Shown here: in pieces, positions 15,816 to 24,952 of the stretch | Numbering within the stretch: position 1 is the first letter of the stretch | Layout: each line of letters starts with the position of its first letter | Assembly (NCBI GenBank): GCA_012512265.1 | Contig: JAAZEM010000136.1 | Span: forward strand, 1-64,000 | Reading direction: 5' to 3' | Source of the DNA: Armatimonadota bacterium | Lineage (GTDB): Bacteria > Armatimonadota > JAAZEB01 | DNA: 64,000 bases | Position numbers and translations under genes: made by a program | Notes under the pieces: model-generated | What the model saw: the letters and a program-made list of their open reading frames with translations, nothing else | What the model was told of the DNA's origin: nothing | The model's database searches: none

Positions 15816-17209
15816 TCGCTCTCTCCCGAGCGAAGAAGTCCGTACTCCTTCATCTTATTGCGCAGAGTCTTCCGGTCGATGCCGAGCACGAGCGCGGTTC
15901 GGCTTTGGTTGCCGCCCAGTCGCTCGAGCGTATCCAGGATCGCTTCTTTCTCAATCTCCTTCAGAGTTCGCAGCGGGCGCTCCCCGTCTGCGAGCGATGA
16001 GGAATACGCCGCAGGGCGAGCCGTGGAGAGGCCCTGCCGGGAGGGCAGGAACAGCTCGCCGACATCGATTCGCTCGTCACGCGTGAGGATGACGGCGCGC
16101 TCGACGCAGTTCTCCAACTCCCGGATGTTGCCGGGCCAGTCGTAACTCTGAAGGAGCTCGAGCGCCTCATAGGTGAATCCGGTAACCTGCTTCCCCGTCT
16201 CTTTTCGATAGCGCTCGAGGAAGTGGTTGGCCAGGGTGGGGATATCCTCCGCTCGCTCGCGAAGCGGCGGGAGGTGAATCGGGATCACATTGAGGCGGTA
16301 GTAGAGGTCCTGGCGGAAGGTGCCCTCGCGGATCATCGCTTCGAGGTCGCGGTGGGTGGCAGCGATCACGCGCACATCCACGCGGATCGTCTCCGTCCCT
16401 CCAACACGCTCGAACTCGCGCTCCTGAAGCACGCGCAGGAGCTTCACCTGCACCGGCAGGCTGATATCGCCGATCTCATCGAGCAGGAGTGTGCCACCGT
16501 GAGCGCGCTCGAACCGGCCGATATGCCGCGACAGCGCGTGCGTGAATGCGCCCTTCTCGTGGCCGAAAAGCTCGCTTTCGAGGAGCGTTTCCGGAAGAGC
16601 ACCACAGTTGACCTTCAGAAACGGTTTCTCGGCGCGCCCACTCTGGTAGTGAATCGCCCGGGCCAGAAACTCCTTGCCCGTGCCGGTCTCACCCGTGATG
16701 AGCACGGTGGCGTTGCTCTCCGCCACCTGCGTCGCCATCAGGTAGGCCTGCTGCACCTCGGGGGTCATGCCGATGACGTTGTCAAAGTCGTAGTGCGCCT
16801 TCAGCTCCGAGTGAAGGTAGCGATTCTCATCGATCAGCAGCCGGCGGTCCATGGCGCGCGCCACGATCCGCTCCAGCTCCCCGAGGTCGAACGGCTTGCG
16901 AATATACTCGTAGGCACCCTGCTTCAGCGCCTCGATGGCATCTGCCATCGTCGCGTTCACCGTCACGATGATCACGGGAATGTCAGGCCGGCGCTTTTTG
17001 ATAAAGCGCAGGACATCCATGCCGTTCAGCCGGGGGAGGCCAATGTCCAGAATGACAACGGCGTACTCCTGCTGCTCGACCTTGTTTACCGCCTCCACAC
17101 CGTCCTCGGCAGTCTCTACGCAGTAGCCCGCCTGAGAGAGGGCATCGACAAGGACCTGCCGGAGGACCGGCTCGTCTTCCACTGCTAGGATCGTGCGTTG
17201 GGCTGGCAT
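15812..17209 (-). CDS. NtrC-family sigma-54-dependent response regulator
   Basis: A 465-residue transcription activator. Receiver domain 1-120 has a phosphorylatable Asp in VVILDIGLP and a Lys in IRKPF. The AAA+ domain (about 140-380) has Walker A GETGTGKE, Walker B LLLDEIGD and the R-finger region. The C-terminal Fis-type helix-turn-helix ([25 protein letters not shown]) binds DNA. The sigma-54-contacting loop reads GAFTHA rather than GAFTGA. It fits with the rpoN gene at 41388 and the orphan soluble histidine kinase at 43182. ATG 17209 has GAGAGAAG upstream; an alternative TTG lies 12 nt earlier. It overlaps the isomerase gene downstream. Confidence 0.93.
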   Translation of the reverse strand: MPAQRTILAVEDEPVLRQVLVDALSQAGYCVETAEDGVEAVNKVEQQEYAVVILDIGLPRLNGMDVLRFIKKRRPDIPVIIVTVNATMADAIEALKQGAYEYIRKPFDLGELERIVARAMDRRLLIDENRYLHSELKAHYDFDNVIGMTPEVQQAYLMATQVAESNATVLITGETGTGKEFLARAIHYQSGRAEKPFLKVNCGALPETLLESELFGHEKGAFTHALSRHIGRFERAHGGTLLLDEIGDISLPVQVKLLRVLQEREFERVGGTETIRVDVRVIAATHRDLEAMIREGTFRQDLYYRLNVIPIHLPPLRERAEDIPTLANHFLERYRKETGKQVTGFTYEALELLQSYDWPGNIRELENCVERAVILTRDERIDVGELFLPSRQGLSTARPAAYSSSLADGERPLRTLKEIEKEAILDTLERLGGNQSRTALVLGIDRKTLRNKMKEYGLLRSGESE

Positions 17210-17239
17210 CTTCTCTCTCAATCAATCGCGCGTCTTTCC

Positions 17240-17268
17240 ATTATACACGCCTGGCCGCTGCTTGTAAA
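17240..17268 (-). promoter_or_regulatory. Near-consensus sigma-70 promoter for the NtrC-family gene
   Basis: On the minus strand TTTACA (17268-17263), 17-bp spacer and perfect TATAAT (17245-17240). Predicted start is near 17233, a leader of about 25 nt. Confidence 0.8.
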
Positions 17269-17450
17269 TGCTCGCCCCGCCTCCGCAGCCGGTCGAGGAG
17301 GAGAGGTGCGCCCTCGCGCGGAAAAGCCCTCGGAGGAGATAAGACGCGCCGGGAACCCGTGGTGGCCTGCATGAACCGGCAGATGATCCCCCTTCGGCAC
17401 CCCCTGGATGGAGGCACACTCCCCCACTCTGCCGACGATGGCATCTCTGG

Positions 17451-17478
17451 TTGGCGCATCCGGCCAAGCGGGTATGCT
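17451..17478 (+). promoter_or_regulatory. Possible promoter for the SIMPL gene
   Basis: TTGGCG (17451-17456), 16-bp spacer, TATGCT (17473-17478), about 40 bp before the AGGAGG/ATG of the SIMPL gene. Weaker than the divergent promoter. Confidence 0.45.
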
Positions 17479-17519
17479 CTCCGGGAGAGCGGTGTCTCAA
17501 TAGGGTAAAGGAGGTCGTG

Positions 17520-18245
17520 ATGAAGAAACGAGCAACTCTCCTGCTGGCGGCGGTTGCCCTCTTTGCGGTGGCAATGGCGCCCCCGGCCAGCGGGGCAGTG
17601 GAACGGCCCGATCAGGATCTCCTGATCGTCTCTGGGAGGGGCGAAGCACGAGTCACCCCCAACATCGCCGTGGTTCGGTTGGGCGTTGAGTCGCGCTCGG
17701 CCCGAGCCGCGGAGGCGATCCAGGATGCGGACCGCCGGATGAATCAGGTGCTCCAGGCGATTCGCGCGCAGAACATTCCCGAGCGCAACATTCAGACAGT
17801 AATCTACAACGTCTCCCGGCAGTATCGGCCGCGTCCGCAGGACGACCAGCGCCCCCCCGAGCTGGAGTATGTCGTGACAAACATCGTCTCGGTGCGCCTC
17901 ACTGACGTCAATCGCGCCGGCGCCGTGATCGACGCGGCCACGGGCGCAGGCGCCAACGTGGTTCAAGGCATCTCCTTCCAGGCCGAAAACGAGACGGCCG
18001 CCCGCGAAGAGGCTTTGCGCCAGGCCGCGCGCGACGCCCAGACCAAAGCCCAGACACTCGCGTCCGCCCTTGGCGTGCGGATTCTTGGCGTGGACCAGAT
18101 CACGGAGAGCAGCGGCCCGGTCCCCTTGCCGCAGCCGTATGGAGCCGTCGTCGCGGAGGCCCGAATCGACGCGTCTGCCCCCGTGATGCCCGGCGAGAAC
18201 GTCATCCAGGCCAACGTCGTCGTGCGCTACCGAATCGGCCGGTAG
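17520..18245 (+). CDS. SIMPL-domain (DUF541) secreted protein
   Basis: A 241-residue protein with an N-terminal Sec signal (MKKRATLLLAAVALFAVAMA...ASGA, cleavage about residue 26). A full-length SIMPL/DUF541 domain follows (LLIVSGRGEARVTPNIAVVRLGVE, ALRQAARDAQTKAQTLASALGV, VRYRIGR). SIMPL proteins are periplasmic or envelope proteins linked to oxidative-stress tolerance, of unclear molecular role. A strong AAAGGAGG ribosome site precedes the ATG. It is divergent from the NtrC-type regulator and followed 11 nt after its stop by a strong hairpin. Confidence 0.88.
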   Translation: MKKRATLLLAAVALFAVAMAPPASGAVERPDQDLLIVSGRGEARVTPNIAVVRLGVESRSARAAEAIQDADRRMNQVLQAIRAQNIPERNIQTVIYNVSRQYRPRPQDDQRPPELEYVVTNIVSVRLTDVNRAGAVIDAATGAGANVVQGISFQAENETAAREEALRQAARDAQTKAQTLASALGVRILGVDQITESSGPVPLPQPYGAVVAEARIDASAPVMPGENVIQANVVVRYRIGR

Positions 18246-18256
18246 TTTGAAATGCC

Positions 18257-18295
18257 CTCCCGTCCCCGCCCCGCACGGGAGAACGGGGACGGGAG
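18257..18295 (+). terminator. 12-bp stem terminator after SIMPL gene
   Basis: CTCCCGTCCCCG pairs perfectly with CGGGGACGGGAG across a 15-nt loop, 11 nt beyond the stop. No T-run. A likely factor-assisted terminator, or a structured leader of mntP. Confidence 0.65.
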
Positions 18296-18458
18296 CCCGG
18301 TTTCGCGTCCATCTCCCGGCGCACAGCGGTGGATCACACCGGGTAGAGCCTCTACGGTGCGCCAAGCATCCCCCAGATCCACTCAACGGAATCTGCTTCA
18401 TAGGAGAATCGCGCCTATCGGCGAACCCTATTCTGGAGAGGAGCAGGCAGATAGCTAC

Positions 18459-19028
18459 GTGGATTTCCCTACCCTTCTGTTGATTGCCCTTGGTCTTGCG
18501 ATGGATGCTTCGGCGGTTGCCCTCAGTGTTGGTTTCGCGCTCCGACGGCTCACCTTCCGACCTGTATTTCGACTATCGTTTCATTTCGGGCTTTTCCAGG
18601 CACTCATGCTGATTATTGGCTGGGCCGCCGGCAAGTCGGTCCACGCCTATATCCAGGCCTATGACCACTGGGTGGCGTTCATCCTCCTCGCCTACATCGG
18701 CGGGCGCATGATTCAGGCGGGCCTGAGCGATCAAGAGGAGGAGGCGATAGTGAAGGATCCGACGCGAGGCGCCCGCCTGGTGATGCTCTCGGTCGCGACG
18801 AGCATCGACGCGATGGCAGTGGGGCTCCTCCTCGCGCTGATGGGCGTCTCGATCTGGTATCCCAGCCTGGTGATCGGCATCGTCGCGGCACTCTGCACGT
18901 TGCTCGCGCTTTTCGTGGGGCACTGCTGCGGCGCCGCGCTTGGCCGGCGCATGGAGGTGGTCGGGGGCAGCGTTCTTATCGCGATCGGCTTCCGAATCCT
19001 CTACCAGCACATCTATCTCGCCGCGTAA
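18459..19028 (+). CDS. mntP: Manganese efflux pump MntP
   Basis: A 189-residue membrane protein, matching the usual 188 residues. Six helices; the two conserved aspartate motifs are ALGLAMDASAVAL in helix 1 and SVATSIDAMAVGL in the repeated half, as expected of this inverted-repeat transporter. It exports Mn(II) to prevent toxicity. The GTG start is inferred from family length; the nearest purine-rich site (GGAGAGGAG) is about 15 nt upstream, which is long. Translation may begin elsewhere, since the open frame extends to 18252. No yybP-ykoY manganese riboswitch could be recognised upstream. Confidence 0.85.
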   Translation: MDFPTLLLIALGLAMDASAVALSVGFALRRLTFRPVFRLSFHFGLFQALMLIIGWAAGKSVHAYIQAYDHWVAFILLAYIGGRMIQAGLSDQEEEAIVKDPTRGARLVMLSVATSIDAMAVGLLLALMGVSIWYPSLVIGIVAALCTLLALFVGHCCGAALGRRMEVVGGSVLIAIGFRILYQHIYLAA

Positions 19029-19161
19029 CGCGGGGGCACAGCGTGGGATGAGGACCAGGCGCGCCCCATCCCATCGCTCCATCCCCGGCAAGAGTTGCTC
19101 CTGAACTCCTGCCCTGGTGGCCTCGGACAGCGTGCTCGCAAGAGGTTCGCCTCCGCGGTCA

Positions 19162-19650
19162 CTACGCCGATAGCTTATAGCCGAAGCGGCGTAGCAGCTC
19201 CTTGCGCTCTTTGATGTCGGCGTCAGTCTCCACGCCCTTTGTCTTCACGCCGTCGATCACGCCGAGAATGCCGCGGCCTTGCTCCGTCTCGGCCACGATC
19301 ACCTCGGTGGGGTTGGCGGTGGCGCAGAAGATGCGGCACACTTCCGGCACGGCTTTGATGGCGTTGAGCACGTTCACAGGGAAGGCGTTCCCCAGGAAGA
19401 TGATGAACGAGTGGCCGGCGGAAAGCGCCTCGGCGTTCTTCTTCGCCAGGGCGATCATCTCGTCGCTCGTGCCCGACCAGCGGACCAACGCGGGTCCGGA
19501 GGCCTCGCAAAACGCGATCCCGAACTGAATGCCGGGCATCGCCCCCACGAGCGCCTCATGCAGGTCCTCCACCGTCTTGATGAAGTGTGACTGTCCCAGG
19601 ATGAAGTTGATATTCTCCGGCTTCTCGATGCGGACGATCTTCAGCTCCAT
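19162..19650 (-). CDS. Adenosine-specific kinase (DUF355)
   Basis: A 162-residue protein matching the adenosine-specific kinase family known mainly from archaea and thermophiles. Conserved blocks are NFILGQSHFIKTVEDLHEAL, FGIAFCEASGPALVRWSGTD-like, HSFIIFLGNAFPVNVLNAIK, VCRIFCATANPTEVIVAE and GRGILGVIDG. The family structure binds AMP/adenosine; its physiological role is poorly known. It lies 32 bp downstream of apgM on the same strand and probably shares its transcript. Confidence 0.88.
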   Translation of the reverse strand: MELKIVRIEKPENINFILGQSHFIKTVEDLHEALVGAMPGIQFGIAFCEASGPALVRWSGTSDEMIALAKKNAEALSAGHSFIIFLGNAFPVNVLNAIKAVPEVCRIFCATANPTEVIVAETEQGRGILGVIDGVKTKGVETDADIKERKELLRRFGYKLSA

Positions 19651-19682
19651 TCCCTCTCTCCCTTCACCTCAGCGCGCGTTTG

Positions 19683-20864
19683 TCACGCGAAGAGCCGCTC
19701 GATGAGTCGCCAGCCCTCGCTTACACAGACGGGCGAGGCCTCGCCGGTGGCCTCATCCATCCGCTCGGCGGCGTCGCGGGGGATCCCCTCGCCTGCCAAT
19801 GCGAAGGGAACCGGCTTCCCCACGTGCGTGCGCAGTGACAGCGGCGTGTAGTGGTCGGGCAGCACCAGCATGCGTGCCGACCCCATGGAGCGGGCGGCCT
19901 CCCAGAGCGGCCCGATGATCTCGCGATCCGTCCACTCGATGGCGCGGATCTTCCCCTCCAGGTCGCCCTTGTGCCCGCACTCGTCGGGAGCCTCCAGGTG
20001 CACCATAACAAAATCGACTTCGGCGAGCGATTGGCGGGCCGCATCGCGCTTGCCAGCCCAATCGGTATCTAGGCGTCCGGTGGCTCCGGGCACCAGCACC
20101 ACGTTCAGCTCTGCCAGCCGGGCGATCCCTCGAATCAGATCCACTGCCGAGATCACCGCGCCAGAGACGCCCCGAAGCCTCGGGAAACTCTCCAAACGCG
20201 GGGCCCGCCCCTGCCCCCAAAGCCAGATGAGGTTGGCCGGGCTCTTCCCCTCAGCCTTGCGCTTCCGGTTCACGGGGTGATCCGCCAGCACATCCCGCGA
20301 TTCGCGCATCAGCTGGAGCAGCAGCGACGCGCCTTCCCCGCGCGGGAGATGCGGCTCCATCGCCTGACCCAGAATGTCGTGCGGGGGAGTCGTCTCCATC
20401 CCGGTAGTTCCCCCGTGCCAGACCATCAGGTTCCGGTAGCTCACGCCGGGATAGAAACGCACGCGGTCGCTGCCCAGCCGCTCCTGGATCGCCTCGATCA
20501 GCTGCGCCGCCTCTTCCGAGGAGATCTCGCCCCCGCTGTGGTCCACCACCCGACCATCGTCCACCGTAATCAGGTTGCACCGGAAAGCAACATCGTCGGG
20601 GCCCAGCGCGATTCCCTGGCTCGCCGCTTCGAGGGGGGCGCGGCCGGTGTAGACGCGCGCCGGATCATAGCCCATAATTGAAAGCGCCGCCACGTCGCTT
20701 CCCGGCGGCATCCCCTCCGGGATGGTGTGCACCCGGCCCACCATCCCCTCGGCGGCAATCGCATCCAGGTGTGGCGTCGCCGCCGCCATTAGGGGCGTGC
20801 GCCCGCCCAGCTCCGGCACCGGATCATCCGCCATCCCATCTGGCACAATCAAAAGATACTTCAT
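19683..20864 (-). CDS. apgM: Archaeal-type 2,3-bisphosphoglycerate-independent phosphoglycerate mutase
   Basis: A 393-residue ApgM (COG3635), alkaline-phosphatase-superfamily enzyme interconverting 3- and 2-phosphoglycerate. LLIVPDGMADDP carries a metal-binding Asp, TPEGMPPGSDVAALSIMGYDP the nucleophile Ser, and MVHLEAPDECGHKGD and LVLPDHYTPL the remaining Asp/His ligands. The family is usual in archaea and scattered in deep-branching bacteria. The start matches family N-termini (MKYLLIVPDGMAD). It heads a two-gene unit with the adenosine-specific kinase. Confidence 0.93.
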   Translation of the reverse strand: MKYLLIVPDGMADDPVPELGGRTPLMAAATPHLDAIAAEGMVGRVHTIPEGMPPGSDVAALSIMGYDPARVYTGRAPLEAASQGIALGPDDVAFRCNLITVDDGRVVDHSGGEISSEEAAQLIEAIQERLGSDRVRFYPGVSYRNLMVWHGGTTGMETTPPHDILGQAMEPHLPRGEGASLLLQLMRESRDVLADHPVNRKRKAEGKSPANLIWLWGQGRAPRLESFPRLRGVSGAVISAVDLIRGIARLAELNVVLVPGATGRLDTDWAGKRDAARQSLAEVDFVMVHLEAPDECGHKGDLEGKIRAIEWTDREIIGPLWEAARSMGSARMLVLPDHYTPLSLRTHVGKPVPFALAGEGIPRDAAERMDEATGEASPVCVSEGWRLIERLFA

Positions 20865-20997
20865 CTCCCCCGCGTCTTCTCTCCTCCATCACTCGCCGGG
20901 CCGCGGCTCCGCCCGTCAAAACTTCGCGCTCTCCTCCGGGCGAGCCCGGCCACCCCTCACGAGGGAGGGCACGCCGGGCCCGCTGGAAAGGGATGCG

Positions 20998-22371
20998 TTA
21001 GCGTCGTGCATCCAACTGCCGGAGGAGCTTCAAGGTGACCTCGGTGATCTGGTCGCCTGCCTCCGGAACGAGCTTGCTGCTCGGTGCGGTGCGCGGCTCG
21101 TAACCTCCCTGCGTGAACGCCTCTGGGGTCGGCACGTAGCCGACGCAGGCGTTCGCCAGCTCCACCACGAAGGTGGGCTGGAAGGGCGAGGCTTCCTTCA
21201 TGCGCAGGCCAAAGGCAACGAAGAGCTCCGCAGGGTTGAAGCAGATCGCCGCGTCCCCAATGCGGAAGACCTGCACCTCGGCGGTCACTTCCGGCTCTTC
21301 TTCGCGCTCCTTCGCCACCTGGAGCGCCGCCCAAGCGTAGAAGTCCTCGACGAATTCGGAGCTATCCACCGCGCCATGATAAGGATCGGTTGCGGGATCA
21401 TCCTCCGCGGCGGCACGCTTCGCCTCGGCGCGCGCCAGGCGCTCTCGCGCCCACGCCTGCAGATCCGCGGGCACCTCGCGCACCGGGATCGTGAACGTCT
21501 CCGAAGCCGCGTCCAGCCGGACCTCGTCGGTGGTTGGCGTCTCCATGAAGACGCGCAACGCCTCGCCTGCCAGGATCGTCCCCATCCAGCGCGCGTGCTC
21601 CTGCCCGCGCTGCTCCTCCGGCGCCGCGCCCGGGCCCTTCACGTTGATGTGGTTCAGGTCGCCGCTGGCACCGTTGGCATACGGCACGATCACCTGCGGC
21701 CCGAGCACCGCCTGCACGGCGCGCGCCAGGTAGCCGGGATAGTCCGCGGAGATGAACTCGCCGCCGACCACGTCGGTGTGGACGGTGTAGTTCACCCAAA
21801 GGGCGCGGGGGTTCCCTGCCGGGTCTGTCGCCTTCAGAACGCCCAGCTGCGGGTCGATAGGCCCGGCCGGCGCCACGATATCGGGGTTGAGCACGCCGGG
21901 ATTGGTGCGCACCCCGCCATCACGCATCACGTAGCGGCGGTTGAAGGCGATGCTCTCCACGTGGCCGCTGCCAATCCCCAGGCGGCCCTCCGAGCGCGAG
22001 TGATAAGCCGCGATGACCGCGCCGGCGATTGTCCTTGGCAGGATGGCCAGATAGCTGGAATCGGTTCCGCCTTTAAGGAGGCGCGAGGTGTAGGGCCCTG
22101 TATGGATATGCGTCGCGCTGACCGCCACGCGCTCGCCTGGAATCCCCGTCGCTTCCTCCACCAGCCGACGCACCTCAGCGACCAGAGCGCGCCGGACGGA
22201 GATCAGATCACACGCCACATGGGCAAGGACCGTCTCGCCATCATCGAGGACCAGAGCGCGGCAGTACAGGTCATCGTGAATCCCCTGCGAGGGGCGGGGG
22301 CTAAAGTATCCGGCCAGCGGCGTTCCTATCGGAGGCGTGATCACCGCCTGAGCCGTACCAATACGCAGCAT
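20998..22371 (-). CDS. Neutral/alkaline ceramidase-like hydrolase
   Basis: A 457-residue protein of the neutral/alkaline non-lysosomal ceramidase N-domain family. Supporting motifs are GTAQAVITPPIGTPLAGYFSPR, ALVLDDGETVLAHVACDL, AVSATHIHTGP (zinc-binding HxH), GASGDLNHIN and the C-terminal ELANACVGYVPTPEAFTQGGYE. No signal peptide is apparent from ATG 22371, which has AGGAGAG 5 nt upstream. It cleaves an amide bond in a ceramide-like or unknown substrate; in bacteria without sphingolipids it may be a general hydrolase. It is shorter than Pseudomonas ceramidase and lacks a clear C-terminal domain. It stands alone. Confidence 0.85.
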   Translation of the reverse strand: MLRIGTAQAVITPPIGTPLAGYFSPRPSQGIHDDLYCRALVLDDGETVLAHVACDLISVRRALVAEVRRLVEEATGIPGERVAVSATHIHTGPYTSRLLKGGTDSSYLAILPRTIAGAVIAAYHSRSEGRLGIGSGHVESIAFNRRYVMRDGGVRTNPGVLNPDIVAPAGPIDPQLGVLKATDPAGNPRALWVNYTVHTDVVGGEFISADYPGYLARAVQAVLGPQVIVPYANGASGDLNHINVKGPGAAPEEQRGQEHARWMGTILAGEALRVFMETPTTDEVRLDAASETFTIPVREVPADLQAWARERLARAEAKRAAAEDDPATDPYHGAVDSSEFVEDFYAWAALQVAKEREEEPEVTAEVQVFRIGDAAICFNPAELFVAFGLRMKEASPFQPTFVVELANACVGYVPTPEAFTQGGYEPRTAPSSKLVPEAGDQITEVTLKLLRQLDARR

Positions 22372-22487
22372 CTTTCTCTCCTTGTCATTCACGAGGTCTC
22401 GCAGAGGGCACGTCCGCCTTCTTCGCGCCGACATCCGCGAGAGGGTCTGCCCTTGGGAAGCCCTCTCAGGGTGTCTCGGCGGAGGAT

Positions 22488-23897
22488 TCAGGACGGGCCC
22501 TCGCTCTCGCTTTCCGTGTCGCCCGCCAGCCCAAACCGCCGGCAGGCGCGCAACAGCAGATCCGCCGTCACGCCGGCAAGCTGAGTTTCCGGCGACAGCG
22601 TCTCCAATATCCTAGCGGCACGCGCGTACTCACGGCGCGCATCGTTCGTTTGCCCGCGCTCCCGGAAGAGCGTCGCCAGGTGAAAATGAGGCAGGGGGGA
22701 CTCTGGCGCGAGATAGAGCTGACGTCGGAATCCACGCTCCGCCTCGTCGCGGCGTCCTGCCTGCCGCTGTAACAACCCGAAGAGCTCCCACGCCTCCGGG
22801 CGCATCGGATCGGCTTCCAGCGCCGCGCTCACCTCCTGGAGGGCGCGTGCCAGGTCTCCCCGTGAGGCTGCCTGACGAGCGGACTCCAGGCTTCCAGATC
22901 CGGCGGGATGCGCACTCTCTGCCGCGGCAGCAGTCGGCACCTCCGGCACGCTCTGAGGCAACCTGGCGCGCCGGCTTCCCTGGAGGCTGCCTTCGCCGGC
23001 GTTCAACGCTCTTCCTCCTGCCAACCGGCGCTTCATGGGGCGATCCTGAACGCTGCCTGAAGAGCGCGGAAGCTGCTTGCGATAGGCGAAGCAATCGCCA
23101 AAACTGACTAGCTCCAGGCCCGGCGCGCGGCACCAGGGCATCTCGGAAAACCCAGGGAAGAAGTGTCCGCCTGGGCGCAGCACCGTTGCCAGCCGTTCTG
23201 TCACTCTCCGGATCGTCTCTGGCCGGAAGTAGATCGTCACATTCTGGCAGAAGAGGAGGTCCACGGATTCGGGCGGCACGGGCAGCTCCGTGTTCAGCAG
23301 ATTGTGAGGCGCCCAAGAGACAAGCGCGCGCACCGTGTCGTTCACCCGCCACCCGCGCGGGGTAGGCTCGAAGTAGCGCTCGCGCAGCTCCGGGCCGACG
23401 TTAGCGAGGTGGCGTCCCGCGTACTCCCCGCGCTCCGCGGCCGCCAGAGCCGAGCGGTTGATATCCGTGCCCAGCACCATGACGGGGGCAACAGCCGGCA
23501 GACCGGCTTCCAAGCACGCGATCGCCAGGCTATACGCCTCCTCTCCCGTGGCACAGCCCGCGCTCCAGAAGACGACGCGACGCGCCACCGTCAGGAGAAC
23601 CGGCAGCACAACATCGCGCAGCGCACGGAAGTGGGGCGCGTTGCGGAAGAAGGCGGTCTCCCCGTTGGCAATCCGCTCGATCAGCACGCGTAGCTCGCCG
23701 GAGCGCACCTGGCGAAGGAGGGCGAGATAGTCCCAAGGCTCGCCCATATTCAGCGCCGCCATCCGCTCCACGACGGCCGCATCGAGGGCGCGACACTGGA
23801 GATCATCCAGCGCCAGGCCACTCTGCTCCTCGATCAGCTCGGCGATGCGCAGCAGCACCGGCTCCGGGATGCCCCTCTGGTCGCGCGCTCCCCTCAC
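22488..23897 (-). CDS. cheR: CheR-type chemotaxis methyltransferase with TPR domain
   Basis: A 469-residue protein. The CheR N-terminal helical domain is followed by a SAM-dependent methyltransferase (ANGETAFFRNAPHFRAL, WSAGCATGEEAYSLAI, VLGTDINRSALAAAERG, LLFCQNVTIYF). Residues about 280-330 form a low-complexity linker, and the last 140 residues contain TPR-like repeats (RPEAWELFGLLQRQAG). The variant YF after NVTI replaces the usual RNVLIYF. It methylates glutamates of the MCP. I chose GTG 23897 because it overlaps the cheB stop by four bases and has GGGGAG upstream; an earlier start at 23918 is possible. Last gene of the chemotaxis operon. Confidence 0.9.
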   Translation of the reverse strand: MRGARDQRGIPEPVLLRIAELIEEQSGLALDDLQCRALDAAVVERMAALNMGEPWDYLALLRQVRSGELRVLIERIANGETAFFRNAPHFRALRDVVLPVLLTVARRVVFWSAGCATGEEAYSLAIACLEAGLPAVAPVMVLGTDINRSALAAAERGEYAGRHLANVGPELRERYFEPTPRGWRVNDTVRALVSWAPHNLLNTELPVPPESVDLLFCQNVTIYFRPETIRRVTERLATVLRPGGHFFPGFSEMPWCRAPGLELVSFGDCFAYRKQLPRSSGSVQDRPMKRRLAGGRALNAGEGSLQGSRRARLPQSVPEVPTAAAAESAHPAGSGSLESARQAASRGDLARALQEVSAALEADPMRPEAWELFGLLQRQAGRRDEAERGFRRQLYLAPESPLPHFHLATLFRERGQTNDARREYARAARILETLSPETQLAGVTADLLLRACRRFGLAGDTESESEGPS

Positions 23898-24949
23898 GAG
23901 GCTTCTCCCCGTCCGCACAGGAACAACAGCCGACGTGCCATCTCATTCGGCGCCAGCACCTCATCCGCCAATCCGGCCTCGATGACGGCTCGGGGCATGC
24001 CGAAGATCGTCGCGCTCTCCTCGCTCTGAGCAAGCACCCGGCCGCCCGCTTCCTTGATGGCGCGTGCCCCCCGCGCGCCGTCATCCCCCATCCCCGTGAG
24101 CACGACGCCGACGACATCCCGCCCGTAGGCCTGGGCAGCCGACCGGAAGAGCACATCCGCCGAGGGGCGCAGGCTCCGCACGGGAGGTGCCTCGCTCAGC
24201 CGGAGGATCTCCTCCGGAAGCACCCGCAGATGCCGGTCATCGGGCGCCAGGTAGACCCGGCCTGAGCGCGCCCTCTCCCCATCCTGGGCCACGCTTACCA
24301 CGCGACCGATGCTCCCATTCAGCCACTCGGCCATCCACGCAGTAAAGCCCTTCGAGATGTGCTGGACCACGAGCACCGGAGCCGCGAGACTGGCTTCGAG
24401 CCCACCCAGCAAGGTGCGGAGCGCCGGCGGCCCCCCCGTCGACGCGGCCACGACCACGAGGCGCGGCCGCCGCCCGGCTGGCGGCCGGGAAGCGGCAAAC
24501 GCTGCGTTGCACCCGACCTGGGCGGCGGACGCGTGCCCCTCGGGAATCCCGCGCACAGAGACCCGGGCGGCTGCCTTGACGCGGTGGACCAGTTCCCGGC
24601 GCATCCGTTCCCACTCCTTCGGGGCGCGGCTGAACGCCTTGCTCATCACATCGACCGCGCCGGCCTCGATCATGCGGGCCATCACCGTGCCATCTTCCAG
24701 AGAAAGCGAGGTGACCGCGACGATGGGAGTCGGGCACTCAGACATGATGCGCGCCGTCGCGGCATAGCCGTCGAGGACTGGCATCAGCACGTCCATGGTG
24801 ATCACATCCGGACGCAGGCGCAGGGCAAGGGCAACCGCCTCTTCCCCGTTCTCCGCCTCGCCGACGACGGTGATCTCCGGGTCCTCCTCCAGGAGGCTGC
24901 GGATCGCCCGGCGCGCCGGCGCCACGTCGTCGACGATGAGGACGCGCAT
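23894..24949 (-). CDS. cheB: Chemotaxis protein-glutamate methylesterase
   Basis: A 351-residue CheB. The receiver domain (MRVLIVDDVAPAR, phospho-acceptor Asp in ITMDVLMP) joins a catalytic methylesterase domain. The catalytic triad is in VVVAASTGGPPALRTLL (Ser), VLVVQHIS (His) and LTGMGDDGARG (Asp). It demethylates or deamidates receptor glutamates, counteracting CheR, and is probably activated by phosphotransfer from the CheA in the same operon. It overlaps cheR and follows the mcp gene after 3 bp. Confidence 0.95.
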   Translation of the reverse strand: MRVLIVDDVAPARRAIRSLLEEDPEITVVGEAENGEEAVALALRLRPDVITMDVLMPVLDGYAATARIMSECPTPIVAVTSLSLEDGTVMARMIEAGAVDVMSKAFSRAPKEWERMRRELVHRVKAAARVSVRGIPEGHASAAQVGCNAAFAASRPPAGRRPRLVVVAASTGGPPALRTLLGGLEASLAAPVLVVQHISKGFTAWMAEWLNGSIGRVVSVAQDGERARSGRVYLAPDDRHLRVLPEEILRLSEAPPVRSLRPSADVLFRSAAQAYGRDVVGVVLTGMGDDGARGARAIKEAGGRVLAQSEESATIFGMPRAVIEAGLADEVLAPNEMARRLLFLCGRGEAS

Positions 24950-24952
24950 CAG

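Noticed and set aside
17241-18401. 386-codon minus-strand frame over the SIMPL gene
   Set aside because: Antisense shadow; the plus strand has a signal peptide, AGGAGG site and full SIMPL domain.
18246-18458. Possible yybP-ykoY manganese riboswitch before mntP
   Set aside because: The conserved loop sequences of this riboswitch were not found; the region holds a simple 12-bp stem that looks like a terminator.
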